The notes under the pieces were generated by a model. That model worked only from the letters and a program-made list of their open reading frames with translations. It searched no databases and was not told the DNA's origin. From NCBI RefSeq assembly GCF_003194585.1, contig NZ_QHKZ01000001.1:310001-374000 (forward strand): DNA of 64,000 bases, given 5' to 3'. The stretch is from Nocardioides daejeonensis. Lineage in GTDB: Bacteria; Actinomycetota; Actinomycetes; Propionibacteriales; Nocardioidaceae. The position numbers were made by a program, and so were the translations under genes. Of the stretch, positions 38,057 to 46,557 are shown piece by piece. How positions within the stretch are numbered: the stretch's first letter is position 1; each line of letters starts with the position of its first letter.

Positions 38057-39244
38057 TCAGCGCACGATGACGGCGACTCGGCCGATCACGACCCGCTCTC
38101 CGCCGGCGGTGATGGAGACCGTCAAGGTGCTCGTTCCGCGTCGGATCGCCTTCCACGAGCGGCCGTAGTTCGGGCCTTCTTTCCAGTCGTCGAGGGTCAA
38201 CGCATCTCCGGCGACCTCGCCCGCGAGCGTGCTGATCCGCTTGCCGTGACCGTAGACCCAGATCGTCGAGCCGAGCTCCAGGCGGATCGTCGTACCGGCG
38301 CGGAGCTGAGCGTCGCTACGCCCCTTGTAGTCCATGCTGTCGCCGGGGCCGACCGAGTTGACCTCGACGCTGACCTCCTCCGCTGGCCCCGAGGGCTCGG
38401 CGATCTCGGTCATGGTCACCACCTCGCCCGGCGCGAGCATCGTGCCGGGGGCCGGATCGGTCTCCAAGACGTAGCCGGCCTTGGAGCCCGGCACAGGCTT
38501 CGTGCGTACCTCCACCTCCAGGCCCGCGGCCTCCAGGGCCTCCCGGTAGTGGGCCCCAGCGTCGTCGTCCTGCTTCGTGTCGTTGATGCGGCTGAAGCCG
38601 GGTACCGCGACCTGGTCGGGGACGATGCGGATCCAGGAGATGATCTCCTCGACCTGTGCCGATGTCGCCGAGGCGATCGTGAACGAGGCGTGCTCAGACG
38701 GGATGTACACGCCGTTGCTGCAGACGGGTCGTCGCCCGGGCAGGCAACTCGTCACGCTCTTTTGCGCGGGCACTCCATCGATCTCGAACTCCACCTTCGG
38801 AGCGAGCGCCAGCCTGTTGCTTCGGGTGACCCATACCCTGTCGTGCACTTTCGGCGCGGTCCATGCGCAACTCTCGATCGCCGACACGTCCACCACCACC
38901 GTCGGCCTTGTCGGCGTGCCGCAGCGCAGGGCGTTCGTCGCCCAGTCCTCCGGCACGGCGATCGCCGCGTGGCCGATCCCCACCAGCCGGGTCCCAGGCG
39001 GAGCCGGCTCGGCGGCCTGAGTCGCCATCCGACCCGGGCGATCCGGGCCGGGCGCCTGCGGGCGGGAGCCGAAGAGCGTCGTACCTCCGATGACGACGGC
39101 GAGTACGCCGGCAACCGCGGTACCCGATGCCACCAGCTGCCGCCGTTGCCGGGTACGGCCGCGCGCTGCGATCGCAGCGGCGTCGAGGTGCGGTGCCTCG
39201 GGCACAGCCTGGTGCAGCAGGTCGCGGAGCTCGTGCTCGTTCAT
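38057..39244 (-). CDS. Membrane-anchored PASTA-domain protein, probable sigma-factor partner
   Basis: The 395-residue protein has a cytoplasmic N-terminal part (MNEHELRDLLHQAVPEAP), one transmembrane helix at about residues 38-58, and an extracytoplasmic region. A PASTA-like domain with ALEAAGLEVEVRTKPV and VLETDPAPGTMLAPGEVV lies at about residues 240-290. It starts in a 4-base overlap with the SigE-family gene. That arrangement and topology suggest an anti-sigma or signal-sensing partner. PASTA domains bind cell-wall or beta-lactam-like ligands, so it may sense the envelope (inference). Confidence 0.75.
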   Translation of the reverse strand: MNEHELRDLLHQAVPEAPHLDAAAIAARGRTRQRRQLVASGTAVAGVLAVVIGGTTLFGSRPQAPGPDRPGRMATQAAEPAPPGTRLVGIGHAAIAVPEDWATNALRCGTPTRPTVVVDVSAIESCAWTAPKVHDRVWVTRSNRLALAPKVEFEIDGVPAQKSVTSCLPGRRPVCSNGVYIPSEHASFTIASATSAQVEEIISWIRIVPDQVAVPGFSRINDTKQDDDAGAHYREALEAAGLEVEVRTKPVPGSKAGYVLETDPAPGTMLAPGEVVTMTEIAEPSGPAEEVSVEVNSVGPGDSMDYKGRSDAQLRAGTTIRLELGSTIWVYGHGKRISTLAGEVAGDALTLDDWKEGPNYGRSWKAIRRGTSTLTVSITAGGERVVIGRVAVIVR

Positions 39245-39735
39245 GCTTCCTCCAACAGTGTCGAGGACCGCAGCGTGGCGAGGGCGCGAGCGGTCTGGCT
39301 CTTGACCGTGCCGACGCTGATCCCGAGTGCCGAGGCGGTCTGAGCTTCGGTGAGGTCGTCGTAGAAGCGGAGGACGATCACGGCTCGCTGCCCGCGTGGC
39401 AGGCGTGCGAGTGCGGCAAGCACATCGCGCCGTACGGACGGGTCGGCATCGCCGGCCACCGGCTCGGGGAGGGTAGAGGTGGGCACCTCGCCCACCCACT
39501 TCCGCCGCCGCCAGTCGATGTAGGTGGTGACCAGCGCCCGACGCACGTAGGCATCGACCGTGTCGCTCGCGATCCGGTCCCAACGGCGCCAGCACTTCAC
39601 CAGCGCGGTCTGCACCAGGTCCTCGGCGCGTTGCCGGTCACCGGTGAGCAGCCAGGCGCTGCGCCAGAGCGCGCGACCGCGCGCGGCGACGTACTCCTCG
39701 AACGACGGTGCCTGCACCGACACAGCCTCGCTCAT
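39241..39735 (-). CDS. SigE-family RNA polymerase sigma factor
   Basis: The 164-residue ECF-type sigma factor has region 2 (FEEYVAARGRALWRSAWLL, AEDLVQTALVKCWRRWDRI) and region 4 (LPRGQRAVIVLRFYDDLT, TASALGISVGTVKSQTARAL). It belongs to the SigE subfamily common in Streptomyces and Nocardioides. It overlaps the membrane partner gene downstream by four bases, so the two are made together. Confidence 0.92.
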   Translation of the reverse strand: MSEAVSVQAPSFEEYVAARGRALWRSAWLLTGDRQRAEDLVQTALVKCWRRWDRIASDTVDAYVRRALVTTYIDWRRRKWVGEVPTSTLPEPVAGDADPSVRRDVLAALARLPRGQRAVIVLRFYDDLTEAQTASALGISVGTVKSQTARALATLRSSTLLEEA

Positions 39736-39783
39736 CCACGACCTCCTCGACCGACAGGACGAGGTGGGAGTCGTCGATGGTTG

Positions 39784-40812
39784 TCACCGTCTCCACAGGA
39801 CGTACGACGTCGTGCCTCGCCGAACGCGCACGGTCGGTGTCGCGCGCTCGACCGATCCGTCGAGGGAGAGGCGAACGATGGCAACGCGACCTTGCCGCTT
39901 CGCGAGCGCGAGCAGGGTGCGGTCCGATTCCCACACGATGCTGTCGCCACGTACGCCGTCCGGTAGGTCGAAGCCCGCCCGCACCTCACCTGTCGTGGCC
40001 GTATGGATCGTCAGTCGTCGCTTCCGCGACGCCAGCACGGCCGCGCCGTCCGGGCTGAAGGAGCGCAAGACGTCGTGCTCCGCGCGCCAGCGGACCTCGC
40101 CGGCATCGTTCGTCACCGCGTCCCCCACAGCCAGCCGGACGAGCAGCAGACGCGACGAGACGGCAACGACGCTGCGGACCCGTGGGAGTCGACGGGGTGG
40201 AGCGTCGAAGTGGGTGATCCAGGCACCCCGGTCGAAGCCGGAGTTGTAGACGACCGCGTCACCGAGGAAGCCGACCACCGACGCCGTTCGCCCGCCGAGA
40301 GACACGGTGACCTCGCCGGTACCGTCGCTCGCGGCTCGGTGCACGGCCCCGGCCGACCGGTCATCGCCTTCGGGGCATCGCACCGTCACCCATGCCACCA
40401 GGTCACCCGTGCGAGAGCTGGCCGGGAGACCGCTGGAGCAGTGCTGTGCGGACGGCCAGGACTCCACAGTGCGCCCGCCCACCACCAGGTCGAGACCGTT
40501 GGTGCCCTCGAAGAAGCGGGTATCGGCGACAAGGTGGCCGTCGGCGTACGGCAGCACGCCCTGGAGACCGCGAGGAGCCCCGATGACCTCGCCCGTGGGG
40601 GTGAAGGCGACGTCTCTGCGTCCGTAGGCGATGCGCGGCCGCGGACCAGCAGGGACCCCGGTCCACGTGGGCGACGCACGCACGACATCATCAGAAGCAC
40701 CGGTTGCCGTAGGTCGCGAGGCCGGCAAGCGGTGCTCGGCCTGGGAGACGCATGACGTCAGCACGAGTGCGGCGACTGCAAGCCCCGCAGCCGCTCGGTG
40801 AGCCTGTGGCAT
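39784..40812 (-). CDS. Putative lipoprotein, beta-propeller-like
   Basis: The 342-residue exported protein has a signal peptide with lipobox LTSC (Cys21). The rest is beta-rich with repeated segments such as GDLVAWVTVRCPEG, DAVVYNSGFDRGAW and DSIVWESDRTLLAL that suggest a WD40/TolB-like propeller. It lies 48 bases upstream of the sigma factor gene on the same strand, so it may be in the same operon. It is divergent from dgt with 71 bp between starts. Function unknown. Confidence 0.7.
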   Translation of the reverse strand: MPQAHRAAAGLAVAALVLTSCVSQAEHRLPASRPTATGASDDVVRASPTWTGVPAGPRPRIAYGRRDVAFTPTGEVIGAPRGLQGVLPYADGHLVADTRFFEGTNGLDLVVGGRTVESWPSAQHCSSGLPASSRTGDLVAWVTVRCPEGDDRSAGAVHRAASDGTGEVTVSLGGRTASVVGFLGDAVVYNSGFDRGAWITHFDAPPRRLPRVRSVVAVSSRLLLVRLAVGDAVTNDAGEVRWRAEHDVLRSFSPDGAAVLASRKRRLTIHTATTGEVRAGFDLPDGVRGDSIVWESDRTLLALAKRQGRVAIVRLSLDGSVERATPTVRVRRGTTSYVLWRR

Positions 40813-40883
40813 GCCTGTTGCACGTCCACCCCCGCGTCTGGGTTGTCACGCGCGCCGTCGTTGCGGGCTAGGGTCGGCGTGCC

Positions 40884-42107
40884 ATGAACGACGAGCTGTA
40901 CGACGACGCCGACCGGGAGCGGCTGGTCCCGGAGCCTCCCAAGCGGGTGGTCGCGCCGACCCGCGCTCCCTTCGAGCGCGACCGGGCGCGTGTCGTGCAT
41001 GCCGCAGCTTCCCGTCGGTTGGCAGCGAAGACGCAGGTGGTCGGCCCGCAGAGCGACGACTTCGTGCGCAACCGGCTCACGCACAGTCTCGAGGTCGCGC
41101 AGATCGCCCGCGACCTGGCCCGTGCGCTGGGCTGCCATCCCGACATCGCCGAGACCGCGGCGCTCGCCCACGACCTCGGGCATCCACCATTCGGCCACAA
41201 CGGCGAGGCGGTGCTCGACGAGCTCGCCGCAGACTGCGGCGGCTTCGAGGGGAATGCGCAGACGCTGCGGATCCTCACCCGGCTGGAGGCGAAGACGTTC
41301 GATGCCGATGGCCTCTCCGTCGGTCTCAACCTCACCCGGGCGACGCTCGACGCCTGCACCAAGTACCCCTGGCGCCGCCCTGCCGAAGGCGGCAAGTTCG
41401 GGGTCTACGCCGACGATCTCCCAGTCTTCTCGTGGATGCGGCAGGGGGCTCCGGTACGCCGCCAGTGCGTCGAGGCTCAGGTCATGGATCTCGCCGATGA
41501 TGTCGCGTACTCGGTGCACGACGTCGAGGACGGCGTGGTCGCCGGGAGCATCGACCTGCTCTGGTTGGACGACGCGGGCCGCAGGCGTGAGGTGTGGCAG
41601 ACGGTCCGAGGGTGGTATCTGCCCGACGCCGGCGACGACGTGCTCGACGCTGCCTGGAGGCAACTGCGCGATCAGCGGAGCTGGCCGAGCCTGAGCTGGG
41701 ACGGCAGCCGCCGGTCGATGGCGGCGCTGAAGAACCTCACGAGTGACCTGATCGGCCGCTTCTGCGGTGCCGCTCAGGCCGCCAACGGCCCGGCACCCGT
41801 GGTCCGCTTCGCCGCCGACCTGACGGTGCCCGACGCGACCCTTCTCGAGATCGCCGTGCTCAAGGGGGTGGCCGCGCACTTCGTGATGCAGAGCGGCGAG
41901 CGGCGCGCGATCATGGCGCAGCAGCGCGACCTGGTGGCCGAGCTCGTCGGGGTGCTCGACGAGCGTCCCGACCTCATGGGCCGCGAGTTCGTCGACGACC
42001 ACGCGGAGGCACGCGACGACGCGGCCCGGCGGCGGGTGGTCATCGACCAGGTGGCCTCCCTGACCGACGCCTCCGCCACGGCCTGGCACACTCGCCTGTG
42101 CAGCTGA
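40884..42107 (+). CDS. dgt: Deoxyguanosinetriphosphate triphosphohydrolase (dGTPase)
   Basis: The 407-residue HD-domain protein has RDRARVVHAAASRRLAAKTQV, NRLTHSLEVAQIARDLARAL with metal-binding His, and the HD motif ALAHDLGHPPFGHNGE, then DLADDVAYSVHDVEDG. It cleaves dGTP to deoxyguanosine and triphosphate, balancing dNTP pools. It is directly followed by dnaG with a 56-base gap, a common actinobacterial arrangement. Confidence 0.94.
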   Translation: MNDELYDDADRERLVPEPPKRVVAPTRAPFERDRARVVHAAASRRLAAKTQVVGPQSDDFVRNRLTHSLEVAQIARDLARALGCHPDIAETAALAHDLGHPPFGHNGEAVLDELAADCGGFEGNAQTLRILTRLEAKTFDADGLSVGLNLTRATLDACTKYPWRRPAEGGKFGVYADDLPVFSWMRQGAPVRRQCVEAQVMDLADDVAYSVHDVEDGVVAGSIDLLWLDDAGRRREVWQTVRGWYLPDAGDDVLDAAWRQLRDQRSWPSLSWDGSRRSMAALKNLTSDLIGRFCGAAQAANGPAPVVRFAADLTVPDATLLEIAVLKGVAAHFVMQSGERRAIMAQQRDLVAELVGVLDERPDLMGREFVDDHAEARDDAARRRVVIDQVASLTDASATAWHTRLCS

Positions 42108-42163
42108 GCGGTCGGCTGAGCAGGTTCGAGCTGCGCTGTCGGGCGGCACCGTAGACTCCGGTT

Positions 42164-44050
42164 GTGGCCGGGCGGATCAGGGACGAAGACATCGCCGCGG
42201 TCCGCGACAAGGCGCGGATCGACGACGTGATCTCGGCCTATGTCACGCTGCGGAATGCCGGCGGTGGCTCGATGAAGGGCCTGTGTCCGTTCCATGACGA
42301 GAAGTCGCCCTCCTTCAACGTCAACCCGTCCCGCCAGTTCTTCCACTGCTTCGGATGTGGCGAGGGCGGCGACGTCTTCTCCTTCCTGATGAAGATCGAC
42401 GGCTTGAGCTTCACCGAGGCGGTCGAGCGGCTGGCCGAGCAGTTCTCGGTCGAGCTACGGCGCGTCGACGGGGGAGAGGCGCCGCAGCGCCGCGGCCCGC
42501 AGCGGAGTCGCTTGATCACCGCCAACCGGATGGCGCAGGAGTACTACGCCGCCCAGCTGGCCAGCCCCGATGCGTTGGCAGCCCGCCAGTTCCTGGCCGG
42601 TCGCGGCTTCGACAAGGAGTCCGCCGACCGGTTCGGCATCGGCTTCGCGCCCCGTGACGGCGAGGCGCTCTTCCGCCATCTCCGCCAGCAGGGCCTCTCC
42701 GAGGAGGAGCTTGTGGTCGCAGGCCTGGCGAAGCGAGGCAACCGCGGCCACTACGACACCTTCCGCGGCCGGCTGCTCTGGCCGATCCGCGATTCGGCCG
42801 GTGACACGATCGGCTTCGGCGCTCGGCGGATCTTCGACGACGACCGCATCGAGGCGAAGTACCTCAACACGCCCGAGACCCCCCTCTACAAGAAGTCGCA
42901 GGTGCTCTACGGCATCGACCTCGCCCGCGGCGACATCGACCGCACCACCCGGGCCGTCGTGGTCGAGGGCTACACCGACGTCATGGCCTGCCATCTCGCC
43001 GGCGTGACGACGGCCGTTGCCTCCTGCGGTACGGCGTTCGGTGACGACCATGCGCGGCTCCTGCGGCGGTTCCTCGATCACCAGAAGGGTGGCCAAGGAG
43101 AGGTCATCTTCACCTTCGACGGCGACGCGGCCGGGCAGAAGGCGGCGATGAAGGCCTTCGAGGGCGACCACAACTTCCTCGCCCAGACCTATGTCGCCGT
43201 GGAGGCGTCCGGCATGGACCCCTGCGACCTGCGGCTGGCCAAGGGGGACGAGGCGGTCCGCGAACTGATCGACGGCCGCATCCCGCTCTACCGCTTCGTC
43301 CTGGCCAATGTGCTGGGTCGCTTCGACCTGGACCGCGCCGACTCGCGTGTCGATGCGCTCCGGGAGGCGGCGGGTCTGGTGCACAGCGTCCGCGACACGT
43401 CGAAGATCGAGGCCTTCACCCGCGAGCTGGCCAGCAGCATCGGCGTCGACATCGACGAGGCCCGGCGTGAGGTGCGCAAGGCAGCGGCCCGCCCGCGGGG
43501 GCAGCGGGAGACGCCCGTGCGACGGGCGCCCGAGCCCGAGACCCCGGCGCCCGTCGCTGCGCCGCGGGCGCTACCGATGCCGGACCCGCGTGACCCGAGG
43601 ATCAGTCTCGAGCGCGAGACGCTCAAGCTGGTGCTGCACCACCCGGAGGTGGTGGCTCGGATCGCCGACCCGCTCACCACCGACGACTTCCAACACCCGG
43701 CCTACCGGGCGTTGTGGACGCTGATCGCCGCCTCCGGAGGTGCCTCCGGAGCGCACACCGGCTGGGTTGCGCAGCTGCGCGATGCCGCGCCGGACCCGAC
43801 GGTCGCGACCTTGGTGGTCGCCCTCGGAGTGGAGCCGATCCGATCGACGCGTGAGCCCGATGCGGCGTACGTGCGTAGCTTCGTCTCCCGACTCCAGGAG
43901 ATGTCGGTCGCACGACGCATCGCCGACCTGACCTCCAAGCTGCAGCGCAGCGATCCGACGGGCGACGACTACCGGACGTTGCAGGCGTCCCTAATGGAGG
44001 CCGAGCGGCGTCGCCGGTCGTTGCGTGAGCTTGCGCTGGGGTTGCAGTGA
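42164..44050 (+). CDS. dnaG: DNA primase DnaG
   Basis: The 628-residue protein has an N-terminal zinc finger (CPFHDEKSPSFNVNP, FHCFGCGEGGD), the TOPRIM core with VVVEGYTDVMACH, ASCGTAFGDDHA and FTFDGDAAGQKAAMKA, and a C-terminal DnaB-interaction region after a Pro/Arg linker at about residue 445. It makes RNA primers at replication forks. The GTG at 42164 gives the family start AGRIRDEDIAAVRDKARIDDVI. It overlaps the next gene by four bases. Confidence 0.97.
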   Translation: MAGRIRDEDIAAVRDKARIDDVISAYVTLRNAGGGSMKGLCPFHDEKSPSFNVNPSRQFFHCFGCGEGGDVFSFLMKIDGLSFTEAVERLAEQFSVELRRVDGGEAPQRRGPQRSRLITANRMAQEYYAAQLASPDALAARQFLAGRGFDKESADRFGIGFAPRDGEALFRHLRQQGLSEEELVVAGLAKRGNRGHYDTFRGRLLWPIRDSAGDTIGFGARRIFDDDRIEAKYLNTPETPLYKKSQVLYGIDLARGDIDRTTRAVVVEGYTDVMACHLAGVTTAVASCGTAFGDDHARLLRRFLDHQKGGQGEVIFTFDGDAAGQKAAMKAFEGDHNFLAQTYVAVEASGMDPCDLRLAKGDEAVRELIDGRIPLYRFVLANVLGRFDLDRADSRVDALREAAGLVHSVRDTSKIEAFTRELASSIGVDIDEARREVRKAAARPRGQRETPVRRAPEPETPAPVAAPRALPMPDPRDPRISLERETLKLVLHHPEVVARIADPLTTDDFQHPAYRALWTLIAASGGASGAHTGWVAQLRDAAPDPTVATLVVALGVEPIRSTREPDAAYVRSFVSRLQEMSVARRIADLTSKLQRSDPTGDDYRTLQASLMEAERRRRSLRELALGLQ

Positions 44051-44520
44051 TCCGTCGTCGGCCCTCTTCCAGCCTGCCGCGGGGTGAGCGCGCGCTCGCC
44101 ACTGCCCTCGACGAGAACGGGACGCCGGTGGTCGGCAGTCGCCGCGCTCTCTACCTGGGCGAGCATCGGGTCCCGTGGGAGCAGGTGCACCGGGCTGACT
44201 GGGATCCCGAGGAGGAGCGGCTCGCCGTCAGCGAGGTGGGGGAGTTCGGCCGCGAGCGGCCCGTGCATGTCCTGGTCCTGACCCAGCCCGGCCGCTTGCT
44301 GGAGCTGGTGCGGGAGCGAGTGACCGCGACGATGCTGGTGCAGCGGCACGTGCCGATCGTCGGCGACAAGGGGGTCTTCGTGATCGCCCGGCGAGCCAGC
44401 GACGGTAGCGGGGTCACCTGGTACCTCGACTTCCAGCCAGGGGTGGACCCGGCCGACCCTGAGGTACGTCGCGCCGCCCGCGAGGCGCTTGCCGCCGTCC
44501 GTGACGATGTCGGGATGTGA
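44047..44520 (+). CDS. Conserved hypothetical protein encoded with dnaG
   Basis: The 157-residue protein starts at a GTG overlapping the dnaG stop (GTGA). Features include RRALYLGEHRVPWEQVHRADWD, VHVLVLTQPGRLLELVRERV and VTWYLDFQPGVDPADPEVR; the first part looks like a beta-rich PH-like fold. Similar small proteins lie after dnaG in related actinobacteria as I recall, but no role is known. No signal peptide or membrane segment. Confidence 0.75.
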   Translation: MIRRRPSSSLPRGERALATALDENGTPVVGSRRALYLGEHRVPWEQVHRADWDPEEERLAVSEVGEFGRERPVHVLVLTQPGRLLELVRERVTATMLVQRHVPIVGDKGVFVIARRASDGSGVTWYLDFQPGVDPADPEVRRAAREALAAVRDDVGM

Positions 44521-44583
44521 GCGAGGTATCCGGATTTCACCTCCGGCCCCACCCTTGCTAGTGTTTCCCTCGCTGCCAAGCGA

Positions 44584-44656
44584 TCCCCTGTAGCTCAACT
44601 GGCAGAGCATTCGGCTGTTAACCGGAGGGTTGTTGGTTCGAGTCCAACCGGGGGAG
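44584..44656 (+). tRNA. tRNA-Asn (anticodon GTT)
   Basis: The gene has 73 bases. The acceptor stem TCCCCTG pairs with CGGGGGA (one G-T). D-arm TAGCTCAACTGG, anticodon loop CTGTTAA with GTT, T-arm TTGGTTCGAGTCCAA and a G discriminator all fit. CCA is not encoded. A strong hairpin follows at 44662-44701. Confidence 0.97.
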
Positions 44657-44661
44657 CAAGA

Positions 44662-44701
44662 GAAGGCCTCTGATCCGCGGAGACGCGGAGCAGGGGCCTT
44701 C
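44662..44701 (+). terminator. Terminator after tRNA-Asn
   Basis: Arms of 11 bp (44662-44672 and 44691-44701, one G-T pair) with an inner CCGCG/CGCGG pairing lie six bases after the tRNA, a usual tRNA terminator position. Confidence 0.8.
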
Positions 44702-44739
44702 GTCACGTTCCGCGCCCCGATCGGGCTAGCCTCAGGCCC

Positions 44740-45495
44740 ATGACGCTGCCGATCTGGTTGGAGGCGGGCCTCTGGGGCCTGCTTGCGGGCGGAGCACTCG
44801 TGATCGGCGCGGCGGTCGCCTGGCTGGTCCCGGTCTCCCAGAAAGTCGTCGCCGCGGTGATGGCCTTCGGTGCGGGCGTGCTGATCTCGGCCCTCTCCTT
44901 CGACCTGCTCGACGACGCCGAGCGCATGGGTGGCCTCGGCCCCACACTCGGTGGCTTCCTCGCCGGTGCCGTCACGTACGTCGCCGCCAACGTCGTCCTG
45001 GCCCGCTACGGTGCCCGGCACCGCAAGCGCTCGCAGGATCAGCAGCCCAGCGAGGACGAGGACGCCAACAGCGGAGCGGCCATCGCCGTCGGTGCGCTGC
45101 TCGACGGTGTGCCGGAGTCGGTGGTGCTCGGCATCTCGCTGCTCGGGGGCAGCGGAGTCGGGCTCCCGGTGCTCGCCGCCATCTTCATCTCGAACCTCCC
45201 GGAGGGACTCTCCAGCGCCGCCGGCATGAAGCGCAACGGCCGGAGCGCCCGTTATGTGTTCGGTGTCTGGACGGGCATCGCTGTGGCGAGTGGCATCGCC
45301 GGGCTGCTCGGCTGTCTGCTCCTCGAAGGAGCGCCGCCCGGACTCGTCGCGGGCATCACCGCCGTCGCTGCTGGGGCGATCCTGGCCATGATCGCCGACA
45401 CGATGATCCCGGAGGCCTTCGAGGTGGCGCAGTTCTACTCCGGACTCATTGCCACCCTGGGCTTCGCGACCGCCTTCGCCATCGGGCATCTGTAG
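44740..45495 (+). CDS. ZIP-like metal transporter
   Basis: The 251-residue protein has about eight helices. ZIP-family landmarks are GALLDGVPESVVLGIS and IFISNLPEGLSSA for the metal-site helices 4 and 5, and AMIADTMIPEAFE near the end. The classic His of HxxxE is replaced (GVPES), so the metal or substrate may not be zinc. A cytoplasmic loop RHRKRSQDQQPSEDEDANS separates helices 3 and 4. No Zur box is seen upstream, unlike the znu operon. Confidence 0.8.
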   Translation: MTLPIWLEAGLWGLLAGGALVIGAAVAWLVPVSQKVVAAVMAFGAGVLISALSFDLLDDAERMGGLGPTLGGFLAGAVTYVAANVVLARYGARHRKRSQDQQPSEDEDANSGAAIAVGALLDGVPESVVLGISLLGGSGVGLPVLAAIFISNLPEGLSSAAGMKRNGRSARYVFGVWTGIAVASGIAGLLGCLLLEGAPPGLVAGITAVAAGAILAMIADTMIPEAFEVAQFYSGLIATLGFATAFAIGHL

Positions 45496-45575
45496 CGGTC
45501 GGGCACAGTCCGAAAAACCTTCGCGATGCCACGTAACCCGGACCGCGGGTACTCGTTGTGGTGGGCAGGGAGAAG

Positions 45576-45668
45576 CGCCGGAAAAACCTCCCTCCCTCCC
45601 TTTCCGGCGTCGGGTGTCCGTACTCCCGCGTTCGGCACTGCATGGGGCGTGCCGAACGTTGCGGACAC
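45576..45668 (+). promoter_or_regulatory. Hairpin-rich leader upstream of the PIG-L gene
   Basis: Three inverted repeats occur in 93 bases. CGCCGGAAA/TTTCCGGCG (45576-45584/45601-45609) encloses a CCTCCCTCCCTCCC tract. GTTCGGCAC/GTGCCGAAC (45630-45638/45649-45657) is nested inside GTGTCCG/CGGACAC (45614-45620/45662-45668). It could be a structured RNA leader, an operator, or the terminator of the ZIP gene plus an operator. No known RNA family was recognised. Confidence 0.5.
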
Positions 45669-45698
45669 CCTCACCTCTTCTCTGGCATGCTCGGCTCC

Positions 45699-46442
45699 AT
45701 GGACGAGCTCATGCCCCTGACCCCCGTCGACGAGTCCTGGCAGACCGCGCTGTGTGTGGTCGCCCACCCGGACGATCTCGAGTTCGGCGCAGCGGCCGCG
45801 GTGGCGCGCTGGACCGCGCAGGGCAAACGCGTCGTCTACTGCATGGTGACGAGCGGGGAGGCCGGCATCGACGGCATGCACCCCGACCAGTGCCGCACGG
45901 TCCGGGAGGCCGAGCAGATCGAGTCGGGCCGCATCGTCGGGGTCGACGAGGTGATCTTCCTCGGCGAGCCGGACGGCATCGTGGAGGCCACCGTCGCGCT
46001 GCGCAGCCGGATCGCTCGCGTGGTGCGCGAGGTCCGGCCCGACATCGTGATCACCAACAACTTCCGGGAGACCTGGGGCGGCCGCAACCTCAACCAGGCC
46101 GACCACATCGCCGTCGGCGCGGCCTCCGTCGACGCGGTGCGCGACGCGGGCAACCGCTGGATCTTCTCCGACCAGCTGGTCGACGGCCTCGAGCCGTGGG
46201 GCGGCGTACGGGAGGTGTGGGCGGCGGGGTCGCCACAGGCGACCTACGCAGTGGACACCACCGACACCTTCGACGCCGGGGTCGCCTCCTTGGAGGCCCA
46301 TCGTGCCTACATCGACGGCCTGGGCTGGGAGGACTGGGACGCCGAGGAGTTCCTCGCCGGCGGTGCTCGCCAGGCCGGCTCCCGGCTGGGAGTGCGCTAC
46401 GCCACGGCCTTCGAGGTGTTCCCGATGGGATGGGGCGAGTGA
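45699..46442 (+). CDS. PIG-L family N-acetylglucosaminyl deacetylase
   Basis: The 247-residue metal hydrolase has the zinc motif VVAHPDDLEFG near the start, VVYCMVTSGEAG, and a distal NNFRETWGGRNLNQADHIAVG holding the third metal ligand His. Family members include MshB and Mca of mycothiol metabolism, and lincomycin-type deacetylases. There is no obvious ribosome-binding site. ATGs at 45687, 45699 and 45711 are all in frame; 45699 is a compromise. Acts on an N-acetylated small molecule; substrate unknown. Confidence 0.85.
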   Translation: MDELMPLTPVDESWQTALCVVAHPDDLEFGAAAAVARWTAQGKRVVYCMVTSGEAGIDGMHPDQCRTVREAEQIESGRIVGVDEVIFLGEPDGIVEATVALRSRIARVVREVRPDIVITNNFRETWGGRNLNQADHIAVGAASVDAVRDAGNRWIFSDQLVDGLEPWGGVREVWAAGSPQATYAVDTTDTFDAGVASLEAHRAYIDGLGWEDWDAEEFLAGGARQAGSRLGVRYATAFEVFPMGWGE

Positions 46443-46483
46443 CGTCGTCCGGAGGATCCCGGCTAGGGTGCTGACCTGTTCCA

Positions 46484-46557
46484 GGGCCGGTAGCTCAGCT
46501 GGTTAGAGCAGGAGACTCATAATCTCCCACGCGCGGGTTCGAGCCCCGCCCGGCCTA
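46484..46557 (+). tRNA. tRNA-Met (anticodon CAT)
   Basis: The gene has 74 bases. Acceptor GGGCCGG pairs with CCGGCCT (terminal G-T). It has D-arm GCTCAGCTGGTTAGAGC, anticodon loop CTCATAA with CAT, T-arm GCGGGTTCGAGCCCCGC and an A discriminator. CCA is not encoded. It is elongator-like rather than initiator (normal D-stem, no GGG/CCC anticodon-stem run). A tRNA-Ile2 read by lysidine modification is a less likely alternative. Its last three bases are the stop codon of the convergent kinase gene. Confidence 0.92.

Noticed and set aside
44584..46557. tRNA genes as integration sites of a mobile element
   Set aside because: No integrase, no direct repeat of the tRNA ends, and normal housekeeping genes on both sides.
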